Shown: positions 28,297 through 37,330, numbered from the stretch's first letter. The stretch is DNA of 64,000 bases from an uncultured Lachnospiraceae bacterium (GCA_934339135.1 CAKRHP010000001.1:124001-188000), one strand, 5' to 3'. Program-made: numbers and translations. Notes: generated from the letters alone by a model not told the origin.

Positions 28297-29067
28297 TCAC
28301 CGTAATCCGCTCCTAATGACATAGATGTATCTTGCCATTTTTTCTTTGAATTGTTCAAACGGTACATTACTATATTCCGTCTGGCCAATCAGCATATCAA
28401 ACCATTGACTATAACCTTCATCATCAAACAGCATACGATATCTCATTGCCGATTCCCGCTTTTTCTTAAGTAATTCATAAGTTTGTTTTGTAATATCCGT
28501 GACTTCATATGTCATGTTATTTTCCTGCAGCGCCTTTACCAACATCGTAGTGTGAGCATTCGATGTTTTCGGTATAACATCACCTTCCTGGTAACCAACA
28601 AAAAACACACCATCTTTTTTTAACCAGTTTCGCGTCTGTGCCACAAATGCGATCATATCTGTGGCAAAATAAAGGGTGTCCATAGAAATAATCACATCAA
28701 ATTTTTCTTTAGGATATTCTATTTCACCGATGATACCTTCTCTAAATTCGGCATTTTTGCAGAACAGAGCCTTTGCAGTGGTAATTGCCGTTTCCGAATA
28801 ATCAAAACCATATATATGTGCCCCTGTCCTTTCTTGCAAATATCCCAGCATTTTTCCATTACCACAGCCAATGTCCAAAATATGTACATCATCATTTTGC
28901 GGTATGTATTTCAGAATCATATCTGTCTGCTCTTTGTTGCTAAATCCATCCTGTGAAAAGTCCTCACCAAAAGCATCTTTACAAAAAGACCGGAACGCAT
29001 TTGATTCTTTTGTCATTGTGTAAAAAGCTTCGTAATCATCATAAAATAACAATTCCTTTTTATTCAT
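28297..29067 (-). CDS. Class I SAM-dependent methyltransferase
   Basis: 256 residues. The SAM-binding motif I is VHILDIGCGNGKML, followed by a motif II-like acidic end IYGFDYSE and a post-motif FDVIISMDTLYFA. There is no membrane segment. The substrate is unknown; the fold is of the small-molecule (Methyltransf_11/25) type. The start lies 2 nt beyond the remnant of a broken AAA-ATPase gene, with AAAGGG about 12 nt upstream, so it may have been placed there when that gene was truncated. Confidence 0.8.
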   Translation of the reverse strand: MNKKELLFYDDYEAFYTMTKESNAFRSFCKDAFGEDFSQDGFSNKEQTDMILKYIPQNDDVHILDIGCGNGKMLGYLQERTGAHIYGFDYSETAITTAKALFCKNAEFREGIIGEIEYPKEKFDVIISMDTLYFATDMIAFVAQTRNWLKKDGVFFVGYQEGDVIPKTSNAHTTMLVKALQENNMTYEVTDITKQTYELLKKKRESAMRYRMLFDDEGYSQWFDMLIGQTEYSNVPFEQFKEKMARYIYVIRSGLR

Positions 29068-29069
29068 AG

Positions 29070-29560
29070 TTAATTGTTTCCCTTTGTAAAATTCAATGCT
29101 TTCTGTGCAGTTGTATCATCCTTCTCTTCTGTTGTATTGTTGTATATTTTTTGTTCATTATCACTTAGTATATTTTTTCCAATAAATATCTGTTTTCTTC
29201 GTACAAATCTGCGATTTCCTGCTTGATCTGGGTTTTTGCATCCTCCAGATTGCCTGCTTTCACAGCAGCAAAGCTCAAAAAGATCACAGGATATGTTCCC
29301 TGCAGTTTCCGATACGTTTCATCCTGCCAGATAGAAAGCCCTTCAAACAGATCCGCCCGGTTCGCATATTTATTAGAAAAGAAGCAGTCCAGCATACTCA
29401 TATTTAACGTCTTACCAAAACGTCGTGGACGCGTGATCAATGTTACAACATCCCGGTTTTCCCACCATTCTTTTATAAAATTGGTTTTATCTACAAAAAA
29501 GCAATCCTGCTCTCTCAGATCAGAAAAACCTTGTATTCCTATACTAATCGCCTTTTTCAT
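29070..29560 (-). pseudogene. Truncated, frameshifted AAA-ATPase/PDDEXK-family gene (fragment 1)
   Basis: The first 131 residues are a clear N-terminus of the AAA-ATPase-like family (PF09820 type): MKKAISIGIQGFSDLREQD, the second half of the P-loop region TRPRRFGKTLNMSM, and YPVIFLSFA. The frame stops at 29165, but shifting by one nucleotide continues as LSDNEQKIYNN...TAQKALNF, which is how intact members go on. It then ends abruptly against the methyltransferase gene. The full gene would encode over 500 residues. This is a dead gene, or at most a short fragment. Confidence 0.8.
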
Positions 29561-29571
29561 ATGCTCACCTG

Positions 29572-29645
29572 CTCTCCTGTCATTATATATTTATTACGTT
29601 ATAACGATATTCCTCCAAGGTTACAAGGCAAATCAAGAGTCAAAA
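29572..29645 (-). promoter_or_regulatory. Repeated promoter element, copy A
   Basis: Minus-strand TTGTAA (29621-29626), a 17-bp spacer and TATAAC (29598-29603) form a good sigma-A promoter. About 60-75 bp around it recur at 32619-32680 and 35288-35375, including the upstream TGACTCTTGATTTGCCTTGT and the spacer TGGAGGAATATCGT. Downstream, CAGGAGAGCAGG is shared with the leader of the second AAA-ATPase fragment (31173) and with copy D. Here it leads into AAA-ATPase fragment 1. 29646-29738 holds nothing else recognised. Confidence 0.7.
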
Positions 29646-29738
29646 AACGCAAATATCAATATCCTGTTATTTTCCAAATCATCCCTTTAATACAAAGGAG
29701 CTTCCTATATAATTTTATCAATTTATAAGTTCAAAAAT

Positions 29739-30224
29739 TTATTCACCGGCTTGTTCTATTGCCATTTTAATTACACGTTCACTGATATAGAAGCCATTAT
29801 TCCGAATTTGATCAACAGCATCCTTAACAGATATAATCACTCCCATTCTTTTAGCCTTCAACAAAACACCTATTGTTCCTGTAACTTTCAATCCTAAATA
29901 TTTTGCGGTTTTTTTCGCCGCATTATCATCAATAATGACCAGATCCGCTTTAGGATCATTCTGTGCAAGAATCATTACATCTACTTCACCGGCATGAAGC
30001 TTTGCCTTGTACATCTTTCGATCAGCCACATCCATTATCTTTTCCACATGAATCCAATCCCGATTATCTTTTATCTGCAAACAAGCCGAATCCGGTTTTG
30101 CTGTTACCTCATCAAACACAGCTTGGGGAATCGTAATTTGTCCATAAACTGCTTTTAAAACATTTAATAATCCAGCATTACATAAAGCAATTAATGGTGT
30201 TGAGTTCACAATCACACTAAGCAT
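29739..30224 (-). CDS. DUF3368 PIN-like toxin
   Basis: 161 residues. VIVNSTPLIALCNAG is the family's opening strand and helix; the acidic residues E in LHAGEVDVMILAQ and D in LVIIDDNAAKKTA fit the PIN-fold metal site. It overlaps the upstream UPF0175 gene by 8 nt, the usual arrangement for this predicted type II toxin-antitoxin pair. It would act as a cytoplasmic RNase-like toxin; activity is inferred from family only. The gene appears intact in a region full of decayed genes. Confidence 0.8.
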   Translation of the reverse strand: MLSVIVNSTPLIALCNAGLLNVLKAVYGQITIPQAVFDEVTAKPDSACLQIKDNRDWIHVEKIMDVADRKMYKAKLHAGEVDVMILAQNDPKADLVIIDDNAAKKTAKYLGLKVTGTIGVLLKAKRMGVIISVKDAVDQIRNNGFYISERVIKMAIEQAGE

Positions 30225-30471
30225 TATTCATTTCCTCCAGAAATTCTTCTTCATCATCAAAATTAAATATTGATACACCATTACTGCTCAAATATTTTAT
30301 AAATTCCTCTTCTGTCATCCCCGCAATCTGCGCACTATATCCTATTGAAATGTGATTTTGAGTATAGAGCATCATTGCAATTGATCTTTTAGCAAAATCA
30401 TTCGCCTGTTCTTCTGTCATTTTTATGTCATATAATACTTCTTCTGGTATTTGTACTGCAATACTACACAT
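30217..30471 (-). CDS. UPF0175 family antitoxin
   Basis: 84 residues from the ATG at 30471, chosen for GGAGGTG 6 nt upstream; a start at 30507 would add 12 residues without a site. The sequence MCSIAVQIPEEVLYDIKMT...FAKRSIAMMLY...SIGYSAQIAGMTEEEFIKYL is the UPF0175 pattern with a short helix-turn-helix-like segment (GYSAQIAGMTEEEF). The acidic C-terminus likely wraps the toxin. It overlaps the DUF3368 gene and probably represses the pair. Confidence 0.82.
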   Translation of the reverse strand: MCSIAVQIPEEVLYDIKMTEEQANDFAKRSIAMMLYTQNHISIGYSAQIAGMTEEEFIKYLSSNGVSIFNFDDEEEFLEEMNNA

Positions 30472-30552
30472 ATCTAACACCTCCATCCGACAATACTCTG
30501 TATTCATTTCTTTCTTAAACTATATTATACTCAAATAAAAATCAAATATCAA

Positions 30553-31173
30553 TCAGACCTTTTCGTCCTGTCCGATCAAAACCTTTTTCCCTTCAAAGGC
30601 AAAGCCATAATGACGGATCCTGTCTGCTGATATTCCCTGTGCCAACAGTTCGGCATCATAGTTCTTCTCTATGATCTGGTCTAAAGCCGTCCGAACCGTA
30701 TCCTTTAAAGTTTCCTCCTCATCCGGTTCATGCACTTTAAACTCGATTACAATCGCATCATCCACCTCTGTCATCGGTATAAGCATCACATCATAAAAGT
30801 TTACAGTGATCGTCTGCCCCCTCAGCAGATCCTCCATCTTCTCCTTCACATCTGCAGATGCCGTCCGGATCAACCGGCTCACAAGCCCATTGGAGCTTGT
30901 GGATGCTCAGTATGGATATAATCTATGTTCATCCAGATAATTCGTAATGGACCACGGATTGTAAATGTCTCTGTGTTCCCCAAAAGTAAAACCATCATAC
31001 CACTGTTTCACTTCATCCTTTTTATCTTCCATCCCATACTCATCCAGTGCAGCAAAAACTTCCTCCTCCGTAAAGCCAAAGCAATCTGCATGTGGATTGG
31101 AAGTCGTCGTTACAACTCGCAGATTATTCAGATCAGAAAAACCTTGTATTCCTATACTAATCGCCTTTTTCAT
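30553..31173 (-). pseudogene. AAA-ATPase/PDDEXK-family gene with internal deletion and in-frame TGA (fragment 2)
   Basis: The first 15 residues, MKKAISIGIQGFSDL, equal fragment 1, but the next residues NNLRVVTTTSNPHAD belong to the middle of the family, where intact proteins read FSDLNN-VVTTTS. The ATPase core is therefore deleted, apparently between two FSDL-coding stretches. The frame then runs WYDGFTFGEHRDIYNPWSITNYL to YPY and meets TGA at 30907, exactly where the family has Trp (YPYW). In the same frame it continues ASTSSNGLVSRLI and ends with the PDDEXK-like C-terminus (AIVIEFKVHE, YGFAFEGKKV). The conserved frame after the stop shows a single TGG-to-TGA change. Confidence 0.85.
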
Positions 31174-31195
31174 ATGCTCACCTGCTCTCCTGTCA

Positions 31196-31368
31196 TTAAG
31201 TAGCACCCGGATCTGCGCTCTCTGTTGGCTTTGGTGTTTCCACTGTTTCCGATGGCTTTGCAGATGCCTGACTATCCGGCTTTTGCGTTGTCAGGCACCG
31301 TGATCCCCGTGAGTATCATGGCTGCTGACAGCATAATTGCTATTCCTTTTTTTAATCTTCTTTTTCAC
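31196..31368 (-). pseudogene. Remnant of a secreted protein N-terminus
   Basis: A GTG at 31368 behind AAGGAAGG opens a signal peptide, but an extra A in a run of As shifts the frame. Read across the shift, it gives KKKIKKGIAIMLSAAMILTGITVPDNAKA, and after a second shift a Pro/Thr/Glu linker (SETVETPKPTESADPG) that stops at 31196. No body domain remains. The piece abuts the leader of AAA-ATPase fragment 2. 31369-31466 holds nothing else recognised. Confidence 0.55.
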
Positions 31369-31466
31369 ATAGCTTTTTCCTTCCTTTGCTTTGTCCTATC
31401 TGTATAAAATAACAAAGGTCTGAATCCTTTTTATTATGATCACAGACCTTCGCCACTTTATTTACA

Positions 31467-32087
31467 CTAAATTTCCAGAAATCCAAAAGGATCTGATGGA
31501 TCACTTTTTAAAAATGCCGCAAACAGATATGCCGCTCTCAGAGATACCAATTCCTCCCGCAGTATCCTCCGTATCTCTTTCTTGTCCGCCACAAACACCT
31601 CAATATCTTCTGTCTCTTCCGGTGTCCTTTGCCGCATATCACCGTCTGCATACCCAAAGACTGTCACATCACATTCATCTGACATCCCCTGACTCTGCAC
31701 AAACGGCCGCAGCAATGCGGTGTCATATCCTGTAAACGGAGTAAAATCAAAGCCTGTTTCCTCTTTCATCTCCCTGACTGCAGCCTCGACCGGCGTTTCT
31801 CCTGCATCTACCAGTCCTGCCGGCACTTCATATATATAATCATTCACCGGATAACGAAACTGCCGCAGTATTACCAGTTTATCCGGATCTTTTCTGTATA
31901 CCGGGTAGATCACAACCCCATCGGCACGAAGTCTGCCCGTTTCATACATGAGGTCTCCCGGCTGCCGTCTGGTTGCCATATAATATGGAAAATGGGATCC
32001 GTCCCTCTTTACGGCATCAATCTCATACATATTAAGGAATGCGTTATCTGTCTGACGTTTCAACCCGTTTCCATGTGCTCGTCCCAT
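31467..32087 (-). CDS. NUDIX hydrolase (ADP-ribose pyrophosphatase-like)
   Basis: 206 residues. The complete Nudix box is GLVDAGETPVEAAVREMKEETGF, with the metal-binding REMKEE. The preceding VILRQFRYPVNDYIYEVPAG is the ADP-ribose pyrophosphatase pattern that stacks the nucleotide and forms the dimer. The product probably hydrolyses ADP-ribose or a related nucleoside diphosphate in the cytosol. SD AAGGAGA lies 6 nt before the ATG. The gene is intact between decayed neighbours. The exact substrate is not determinable from sequence. Confidence 0.88.
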   Translation of the reverse strand: MGRAHGNGLKRQTDNAFLNMYEIDAVKRDGSHFPYYMATRRQPGDLMYETGRLRADGVVIYPVYRKDPDKLVILRQFRYPVNDYIYEVPAGLVDAGETPVEAAVREMKEETGFDFTPFTGYDTALLRPFVQSQGMSDECDVTVFGYADGDMRQRTPEETEDIEVFVADKKEIRRILREELVSLRAAYLFAAFLKSDPSDPFGFLEI

Positions 32088-32132
32088 CTGTTATCTCCTT
32101 TTATCATTTCTCTTATGCTTTATACATATTCC

Positions 32133-32592
32133 CTAATTCAAAACATATAGGTCTACTGTCATATAAGTCACCTTTGTTATACTATAGGCAAATCCACATT
32201 CCACATGAAAATCCAGTGTTTCGCCGGAATCTCCGTTTGAATCCAGATCGGATTGCACAGTCTTATCAAATACCTGGATACCATATATCCCACCATCTCC
32301 CTGATGATCTGAAAAGACCATTACATGGGCATTGGTCTGATTATATTTGTATGCCGCCTTATATGCTGAAAGTTCTTTCATTGCCACAAATCCCTTTGCC
32401 TTGATCGCAGCCCCACGGGGAGACCCCTGTCCGATCCGGGCCTGTCCCAACTGCTGACTCAACCTGAAGCTTTGACATTCCGAGGGTAATATTGATCTTC
32501 CCCACTGCAAGAGTATTTGCCTGTGCACCTGTCGGTGGCTCTGATGCATCCGGTGACGGTGTCATCGTGTTCTGTACTTCTCTCGGCTTCAC
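32133..32592 (-). pseudogene. Frameshifted secreted/surface-protein remnant
   Basis: Two frames join near 32420. The first reads a linker (MTPSPDASEPPTGAQANTLA) and GKINITLGMSKLQVESAVG. The second continues AAIKAKGFVAMKELSAYKAAYKYNQT...VMVFSDHQGDGGIYGIQVFDK and ends DLYVLN. The GMSK-QVESAVG pattern followed by a hydrophobic V-VFSD strand resembles small domains that accompany CAP-domain secreted proteins in Clostridia. No signal peptide is in frame. Probably a dead gene driven by promoter-repeat copy C. 32088-32132 is spacer. Confidence 0.55.
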
Positions 32593-32618
32593 CGATGTAT
32601 TCTTTTTTCTTCACTACA

Positions 32619-32722
32619 ACTTATATATTCATTACATTATAACGATATTCCTCCAAGATTACAAGGCAAATCAAGAGTCAAAAATCATAAGGCACAATGC
32701 ACGACAGTTGTAAAGCAGCCGA
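32619..32722 (-). promoter_or_regulatory. Repeated promoter element, copy C, plus fragment of the palindromic repeat
   Basis: Minus-strand TTGTAA (32659-32664), 17 bp, TATAAT (32636-32641): the best -10 of the three copies. The match to copies A and D covers 32619-32680. Immediately upstream, 32686-32722 (TCATAAGGCACAATGCACGACAG...) is a degenerate match to the insert of palindromic repeat copy 2 at 28112-28148, so the two repeat families touch here. It leads into the broken gene at 32592. Confidence 0.65.
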
Positions 32723-32744
32723 AAACACAAACATTTATTCCATT

Positions 32745-33707
32745 TTACTTTTGCGTCAGCACGGAAATAATTTCTTCCCGCTTCGGCATCACCTTCAATG
32801 CCCCTTTCCGGGTGGTAATGATTGAAGATGCCGCATTGGCAAACCGGAGCATTTCATACAGATCATCTTCCGTCAAAGAATCAAGTCCCTTTTCCAGGAC
32901 AGTATTTAAAACGCATGCCATAAAGGTATCTCCCGCTCCTGTGGTCTCTATCGTGTCGTCCCGCAGAAACGGCTCGCAAAATACACTTTTCCCCTGATAA
33001 TATGCCTTGCTTCCCTGCTTTCCCATCGTTGCGCATACTAATGCCGGATGATTTTTTTTCAGAATTTCCGCAATACCCTGATCAATATCCTTCTTACCGG
33101 TCAGAAAAGCGATTTCATCATCGGAAATCTTTAAGATATCACACTGTCCGATTCCATACCACATTTGACGTGCGGCATCCTCCAGACTGTTCCATAGCGG
33201 TGGTCTTAAATTGGGATCAAAAGAGATAAGGGCACCTTCTTTTTGGGCATGCTGCACGGCTCTTTGGGTTGCATCCTTTACCTGCTCGTGCGTCATAGAC
33301 AAGGTTCCAAAATGAAAAATCCTTGTCTGGGCAAGCTTCTCCTGCTGCACCTCCTCCCAGCACAGCATCATATCAGCACCGGGATTTCTATAAAATGAAA
33401 ACTCCCTGTCTCCGTCTTCCTTTGTATGAACAAAGGCTAACGTAGTATGCACCTCCGGATCTACAACAAGATTATCCGTATTGATTCCCTGTATTTTTAC
33501 TGCATCTGCCAGCATCCGTCCAAAAACATCATCCCCGACTTTTCCGATAAATGCCGTACTTTTTCCAAGATTTTGCAGCATGGACAATACATTACACGGA
33601 GCTCCTCCGGGATTGGCCTCCAAAACAGGATTTCCCTGTGTACTGATTCCATTTTCCGTAAAATCCACGAGTAATTCCCCTAATGCAGCCACATCAAATT
33701 TTCTCAT
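32745..33707 (-). CDS. PfkB-family fructokinase
   Basis: About 320 residues from the ATG at 33707 (SD GGGAGG, 6 nt). Family signatures are GELLVDFTENG at the N-terminus with GGAPCNVLSMLQNLG, and the C-terminal ATP/catalytic motif TTGAGDTFMACVLN, whose Asp is the catalytic base. Adjacent sucrose-6-phosphate hydrolase makes fructose the likely substrate. The downstream end borders promoter-repeat copy C. It follows the hydrolase by 23 nt and is presumably co-transcribed. Confidence 0.9.
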   Translation of the reverse strand: MRKFDVAALGELLVDFTENGISTQGNPVLEANPGGAPCNVLSMLQNLGKSTAFIGKVGDDVFGRMLADAVKIQGINTDNLVVDPEVHTTLAFVHTKEDGDREFSFYRNPGADMMLCWEEVQQEKLAQTRIFHFGTLSMTHEQVKDATQRAVQHAQKEGALISFDPNLRPPLWNSLEDAARQMWYGIGQCDILKISDDEIAFLTGKKDIDQGIAEILKKNHPALVCATMGKQGSKAYYQGKSVFCEPFLRDDTIETTGAGDTFMACVLNTVLEKGLDSLTEDDLYEMLRFANAASSIITTRKGALKVMPKREEIISVLTQK

Positions 33708-33730
33708 CATTTTCCTCCCATCTGCATACA

Positions 33731-35194
33731 TTATGCCTTTTCGCCGATAGATATATCATATTTATCAATATTGACAGTCACAGAGCCATCACAGACAAAA
33801 CTGATCTGATCGGCATCCAACGGAGTATAGAATGTCGTACTCATCACCTGTGCCCCATCATTTATAAAAATCTCTGCGGAATATTTATCCAGGATCATCC
33901 GGATCTTAACAACGTCACCCGAAACTTTGACCGGAACTTTTCTCTGTGCCAGTACATCACGGATCATTCCACAGTATGTCCTGTCTATTTCTATAGTTTT
34001 ACCCGCACGGTCATAAGTAAATTTCGTAAAATGCTTTTCATTTTGTGCAAAGCAGATATCAAACGAAGTATAATCGCCATCCAAAAGTTCTACCGTCATA
34101 TCCAGGACACGTCCCCGGATTCCTTCCTTCTGACATGTCCCTTTTATCGTACACTGATCATAATGAACCGGGGTACTGTAGTATTTTTCCAACTCCCGCA
34201 CCGGACTTTGCAATATCCGCCCGTTTTCAAGACGAAGCTCTCTTGGAATAGTCATCATACAGGCCCATTTCTGATCTGCCGGACGAATATTGGCATCCCA
34301 GGTCTGCATCCATCCGATCAAAATACGCCGGCCATCCGCAGACAGCATGGTCTGTGATGCGTAAAAGTCCAGGCCATCCTCCAGAGAATATACATGCGAA
34401 TAATCAAATACATGCCGTCCCCTGTCGTAACTGCCGGTATAATATACTGCATTATTTCCATTATGAAACTCCGGACCGGCACACAGATCCTGCGGAGAAG
34501 CAAGCAGTATATATTCCCCGTCCAGTTCAAAGAAATCCGGGCATTCCCACATTGTTCCAAGATTTCCGTCTTTATCCTCTGCCAATACAGATACATACTT
34601 CCACTCAACGGCATCCTCCGAATGAAATAATACAACCTGCGGCTTTCCCTGGTCTGTTTTGTTTCCAACGACCATATAATATCCGTCATCTTCTTTCCAG
34701 ATCTTCGGATCTCTGAAATGCTCTCTGCTAAAGCCCTTCGGAAGCATATCACCGGTCACTACCGGATTTTGCGCAGATTTTTTGTATTTCTTTCCATCAC
34801 CCAAAGCAATGCATTGATTCTGATACGTATATTTCTGCCCATCCTCCTCTTTTTCCATGACACCGGTATATACAAGAAGATGACCTTTCTCTGTCTCTAT
34901 TCCTGAACCGGAAAAACAACCTGCTTCATCATACGCCTGATCCGGAGCCAATGCTGCCGGAAGTTCCGTCCATTTCACGAAATCCTCTGTTTCATAATGT
35001 CCCCAGTGCATCGGTCCCCAGACTGTACTGTAGGGATGAAACTGGTAAAACAAATGGGTCTTTCCCTGATATACAGAAAAGCCATTGGGATCGTTCATCC
35101 AGCCACATGGCGGTGTTACATGGAACGCCGGAAGCTCTTCTTGGGAAATGTGGTTCTGTTTTACATATTCATTTGCTTTTTTTAACTGATCCAT
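33731..35194 (-). CDS. scrB: GH32 sucrose-6-phosphate hydrolase / fructan hydrolase
   Basis: 487 residues, cytoplasmic. The three GH32 catalytic blocks are present: GWMNDPNGF (nucleophile Asp), FRDPKIW (transition-state Asp) and WECPDFFEL (acid/base Glu). HLFYQFHP and the C-terminal beta sandwich fit sucrose-6-phosphate hydrolases. A weak AGGGA ribosome site lies upstream. With the fructokinase it forms a sucrose/fructo-oligosaccharide operon; no PTS or ABC transporter is in the window. Its promoter is probably repeat copy D at 35317-35345. Confidence 0.92.
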   Translation of the reverse strand: MDQLKKANEYVKQNHISQEELPAFHVTPPCGWMNDPNGFSVYQGKTHLFYQFHPYSTVWGPMHWGHYETEDFVKWTELPAALAPDQAYDEAGCFSGSGIETEKGHLLVYTGVMEKEEDGQKYTYQNQCIALGDGKKYKKSAQNPVVTGDMLPKGFSREHFRDPKIWKEDDGYYMVVGNKTDQGKPQVVLFHSEDAVEWKYVSVLAEDKDGNLGTMWECPDFFELDGEYILLASPQDLCAGPEFHNGNNAVYYTGSYDRGRHVFDYSHVYSLEDGLDFYASQTMLSADGRRILIGWMQTWDANIRPADQKWACMMTIPRELRLENGRILQSPVRELEKYYSTPVHYDQCTIKGTCQKEGIRGRVLDMTVELLDGDYTSFDICFAQNEKHFTKFTYDRAGKTIEIDRTYCGMIRDVLAQRKVPVKVSGDVVKIRMILDKYSAEIFINDGAQVMSTTFYTPLDADQISFVCDGSVTVNIDKYDISIGEKA

Positions 35195-35628
35195 ATCTAT
35201 ACCTGTCCCTTTCCGGAAGCCTGCGGTTCTGACCCTACAGACATCCGATTATTCCATACCTTACCTATAGTTCGATTGCTTCCAATCCTGCTCTCCTGTT
35301 GTTATATATTTATCCTATTATAACGATATTCCTCCGAGGGTACAAGGCAAATCAGGAATCAGAAAAACACAAATAGCTGCATGTTGTTATTATAAAAAAC
35401 TTACAAAACAGCTGTAAAGTTGTACATACTACGTTTCCAAATTTGTGCAATTTATCCGACTTAAATGTTATAGTAAATCATTTAAGTTGCAGTATTTTTG
35501 TTGTTTTTGCTGATTTTATCTTATGAATTGTTTTATATATGGTCATTTTGCACAAACCATGCTAACATTTATTTCAGGGTGAGCAAAAAAATATTTCGAA
35601 AAGGCAGAGCTTTTTCAAAGGAGGGTTT
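35195..35628. promoter_or_regulatory. Divergent intergenic region: repeated promoter element copy D and upstream region of the GH5 gene
   Basis: Minus strand: TTGTAC (35340-35345), 17 bp, TATAAT (35317-35322), inside a copy of the repeated element (35288-35375) that also contains CTGCTCTCCTGT as in copy A; it drives the sucrose genes. Plus strand: a long AT-rich leader before the GH5 gene with a possible TTGTGC-18-GTTATAG promoter near 35450-35482 and a strong AAAGGAGG ribosome site at about 35617-35624. No riboswitch pattern was recognised. Confidence 0.6.
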
Positions 35629-37305
35629 ATGAGATTGAAAAAAATCTTCGCTGTCGTAATGGCAGCAGCTGTAACACTGTCCACACTCAATGGTTTTCAT
35701 GGTTTTTCTGCTCCAAAAACCGCAAAAGCTGCGAGCTTTGTTGATCTGAACCAGAGCCAGATTGCATCTGCAATGGGAGCCGGCTGGAACCTGGGAAATC
35801 AGCTGGAAGCATCCCTGAACGGAACGCCAAATGAAACAAGCTGGGGTAATCCTACGATCAACGCCAATCTGATCAAGGCAGTAAAAAATGCCGGTTTTCG
35901 TTCCATCCGTATTCCGGTTTCCTATTTGGGCAAGATCAGCAGCAACTCAAGTTACACCATCGATTCATCCTGGTTAAACAGGGTACAGCAGGTAGTTGAT
36001 ATGTGTATTGCCAATGACCTGTATGTCATTATTAACATGCACGGCGATGGCTATCATTCTGTCGATGGCGGCTGGCTTTTCTGTGACGGTTCCAACCAGA
36101 CTGCGATCCGTGCCAAATACAAAGCCTGCTGGAAACAGATCGCCACACGTTTCCGCTCATATGACCAGCACCTGATCTTCGAATCCATGAATGAAGAATT
36201 TGATGGCACTTACGGAACTCCAAACAGAACATATTATGAAAATATCAATCAGCTCAATCAGATCTTTGTAGATACCGTACGCACTTCCGGTGGAAATAAT
36301 GCGAAACGCTGGTTAATGCTCCCGGGCTGGAACACCAACATCAATTACACTGTAGGCGATTATGGTTTCCGGGTTCCTACCGACAACAACTGCACTGCCG
36401 GCGGAAAGCGCATCATGATCTCTGTTCATTATTATGATCCATGGGGCTTCTGCGGAGAAGAAAGCACCACGGCAACCCAATGGGGAAGCAAGGCAAATAA
36501 CAGCTCAAAGGTTGATTCCTGGGGAGATGAGTCTTATCTGAAATCCCAGTTTAACAGTCTGTATAACAAATTCTGCAGCCAGGGATATCCGGTTGTGATC
36601 GGAGAATATGGTGCCATTGATAAATCTGCTTTCGATTCAAACAACACGGCATGCCGTGCGGAATTTGCTTCCAAAGTCTGCACTTACGCAAAGAAATACG
36701 GCTGTATTCCAATCTGGTGGGACAACGGTGTAACCGGTACATATGGTTTCGGTTTATTTAACCGCAGTACCGGTGCAGTTACACAGCCAAAGATCATCAA
36801 TGCCATCACTGCCGTGTATCCTTCTTCAGGCAATACCTCCGGTTCCACAAGCAGCATTGATACCGGCAAAACATATATGCTGAAAAACGTAAACAGCGGT
36901 CTGTATATGGATGTCTGCGGTGCAAAAGCGGTAAATGGTACAAATGTCATCCAGTACTCTGCTTCCAGAGCAAAAGCAAATAATACCTGGAAATTTGTTC
37001 CTAACGGAAAAGGATATTATTATATTTACTCCTGTCTGGGAGACGGTAAGACATTTCTTCTGGATGTTTCATGCAACAGCAGTGCAAATGGGACAAACAT
37101 CGGAATTTACAAAAATACCAACTGCAGTGCCCAGCTTTACAAGCTTGTAAAAAATTCCGACGGAAGCTACAGCATTTATACAAAGTCTTCCGGCTGCAAG
37201 AGCGTTGTCGAGATTGCTAATGCAAACCGTAGCAATAACGGCAATGTACAGCAATGGGTTTATAACGGACATAACTGCCAGAAATGGCAATTGATCGCAC
37301 AGTAA
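35629..37305 (+). CDS. Secreted GH5 glycanase (endoglucanase-like) with C-terminal ricin-type lectin domain
   Basis: 558 residues, the only substantial plus-strand gene. The signal peptide ends about AKAA (residue 35). The catalytic domain begins SAMGAGWNLGN and carries FESMNEEF (acid/base near residue 187) and VVIGEYGAID (nucleophile near residue 324), with IPIWWDNG late in the barrel. After a Ser/Gly/Thr linker, residues about 415-558 form a RICIN/CBM13-like beta-trefoil (GLYMDVCG, NTWKFVPNGKGYYYIYS, QQWVYNGHNCQKWQLI). It probably attacks beta-1,4-glucan or mannan outside the cell. SD AAAGGAGGG precedes the ATG. A terminator follows directly. Confidence 0.93.
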   Translation: MRLKKIFAVVMAAAVTLSTLNGFHGFSAPKTAKAASFVDLNQSQIASAMGAGWNLGNQLEASLNGTPNETSWGNPTINANLIKAVKNAGFRSIRIPVSYLGKISSNSSYTIDSSWLNRVQQVVDMCIANDLYVIINMHGDGYHSVDGGWLFCDGSNQTAIRAKYKACWKQIATRFRSYDQHLIFESMNEEFDGTYGTPNRTYYENINQLNQIFVDTVRTSGGNNAKRWLMLPGWNTNINYTVGDYGFRVPTDNNCTAGGKRIMISVHYYDPWGFCGEESTTATQWGSKANNSSKVDSWGDESYLKSQFNSLYNKFCSQGYPVVIGEYGAIDKSAFDSNNTACRAEFASKVCTYAKKYGCIPIWWDNGVTGTYGFGLFNRSTGAVTQPKIINAITAVYPSSGNTSGSTSSIDTGKTYMLKNVNSGLYMDVCGAKAVNGTNVIQYSASRAKANNTWKFVPNGKGYYYIYSCLGDGKTFLLDVSCNSSANGTNIGIYKNTNCSAQLYKLVKNSDGSYSIYTKSSGCKSVVEIANANRSNNGNVQQWVYNGHNCQKWQLIAQ

Positions 37306-37330
37306 ATCTATCAAGTAGCTCAAAATCAAC

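Noticed and set aside
30907..30909. In-frame TGA as selenocysteine or recoded codon
   Set aside because: The family has Trp here, no recoding element was seen, and the same gene has lost its ATPase core; a nonsense mutation is simpler.
28000..35400. Insertion sequence or integrase explaining the decayed region
   Set aside because: No transposase or integrase motif was found in any frame; only small repeats and gene fragments are present.
35395..35628. Cyclic-di-GMP riboswitch before the GH5 gene
   Set aside because: The leader is AT-rich and lacks the conserved GNRA loop and GCAAACC-type core.
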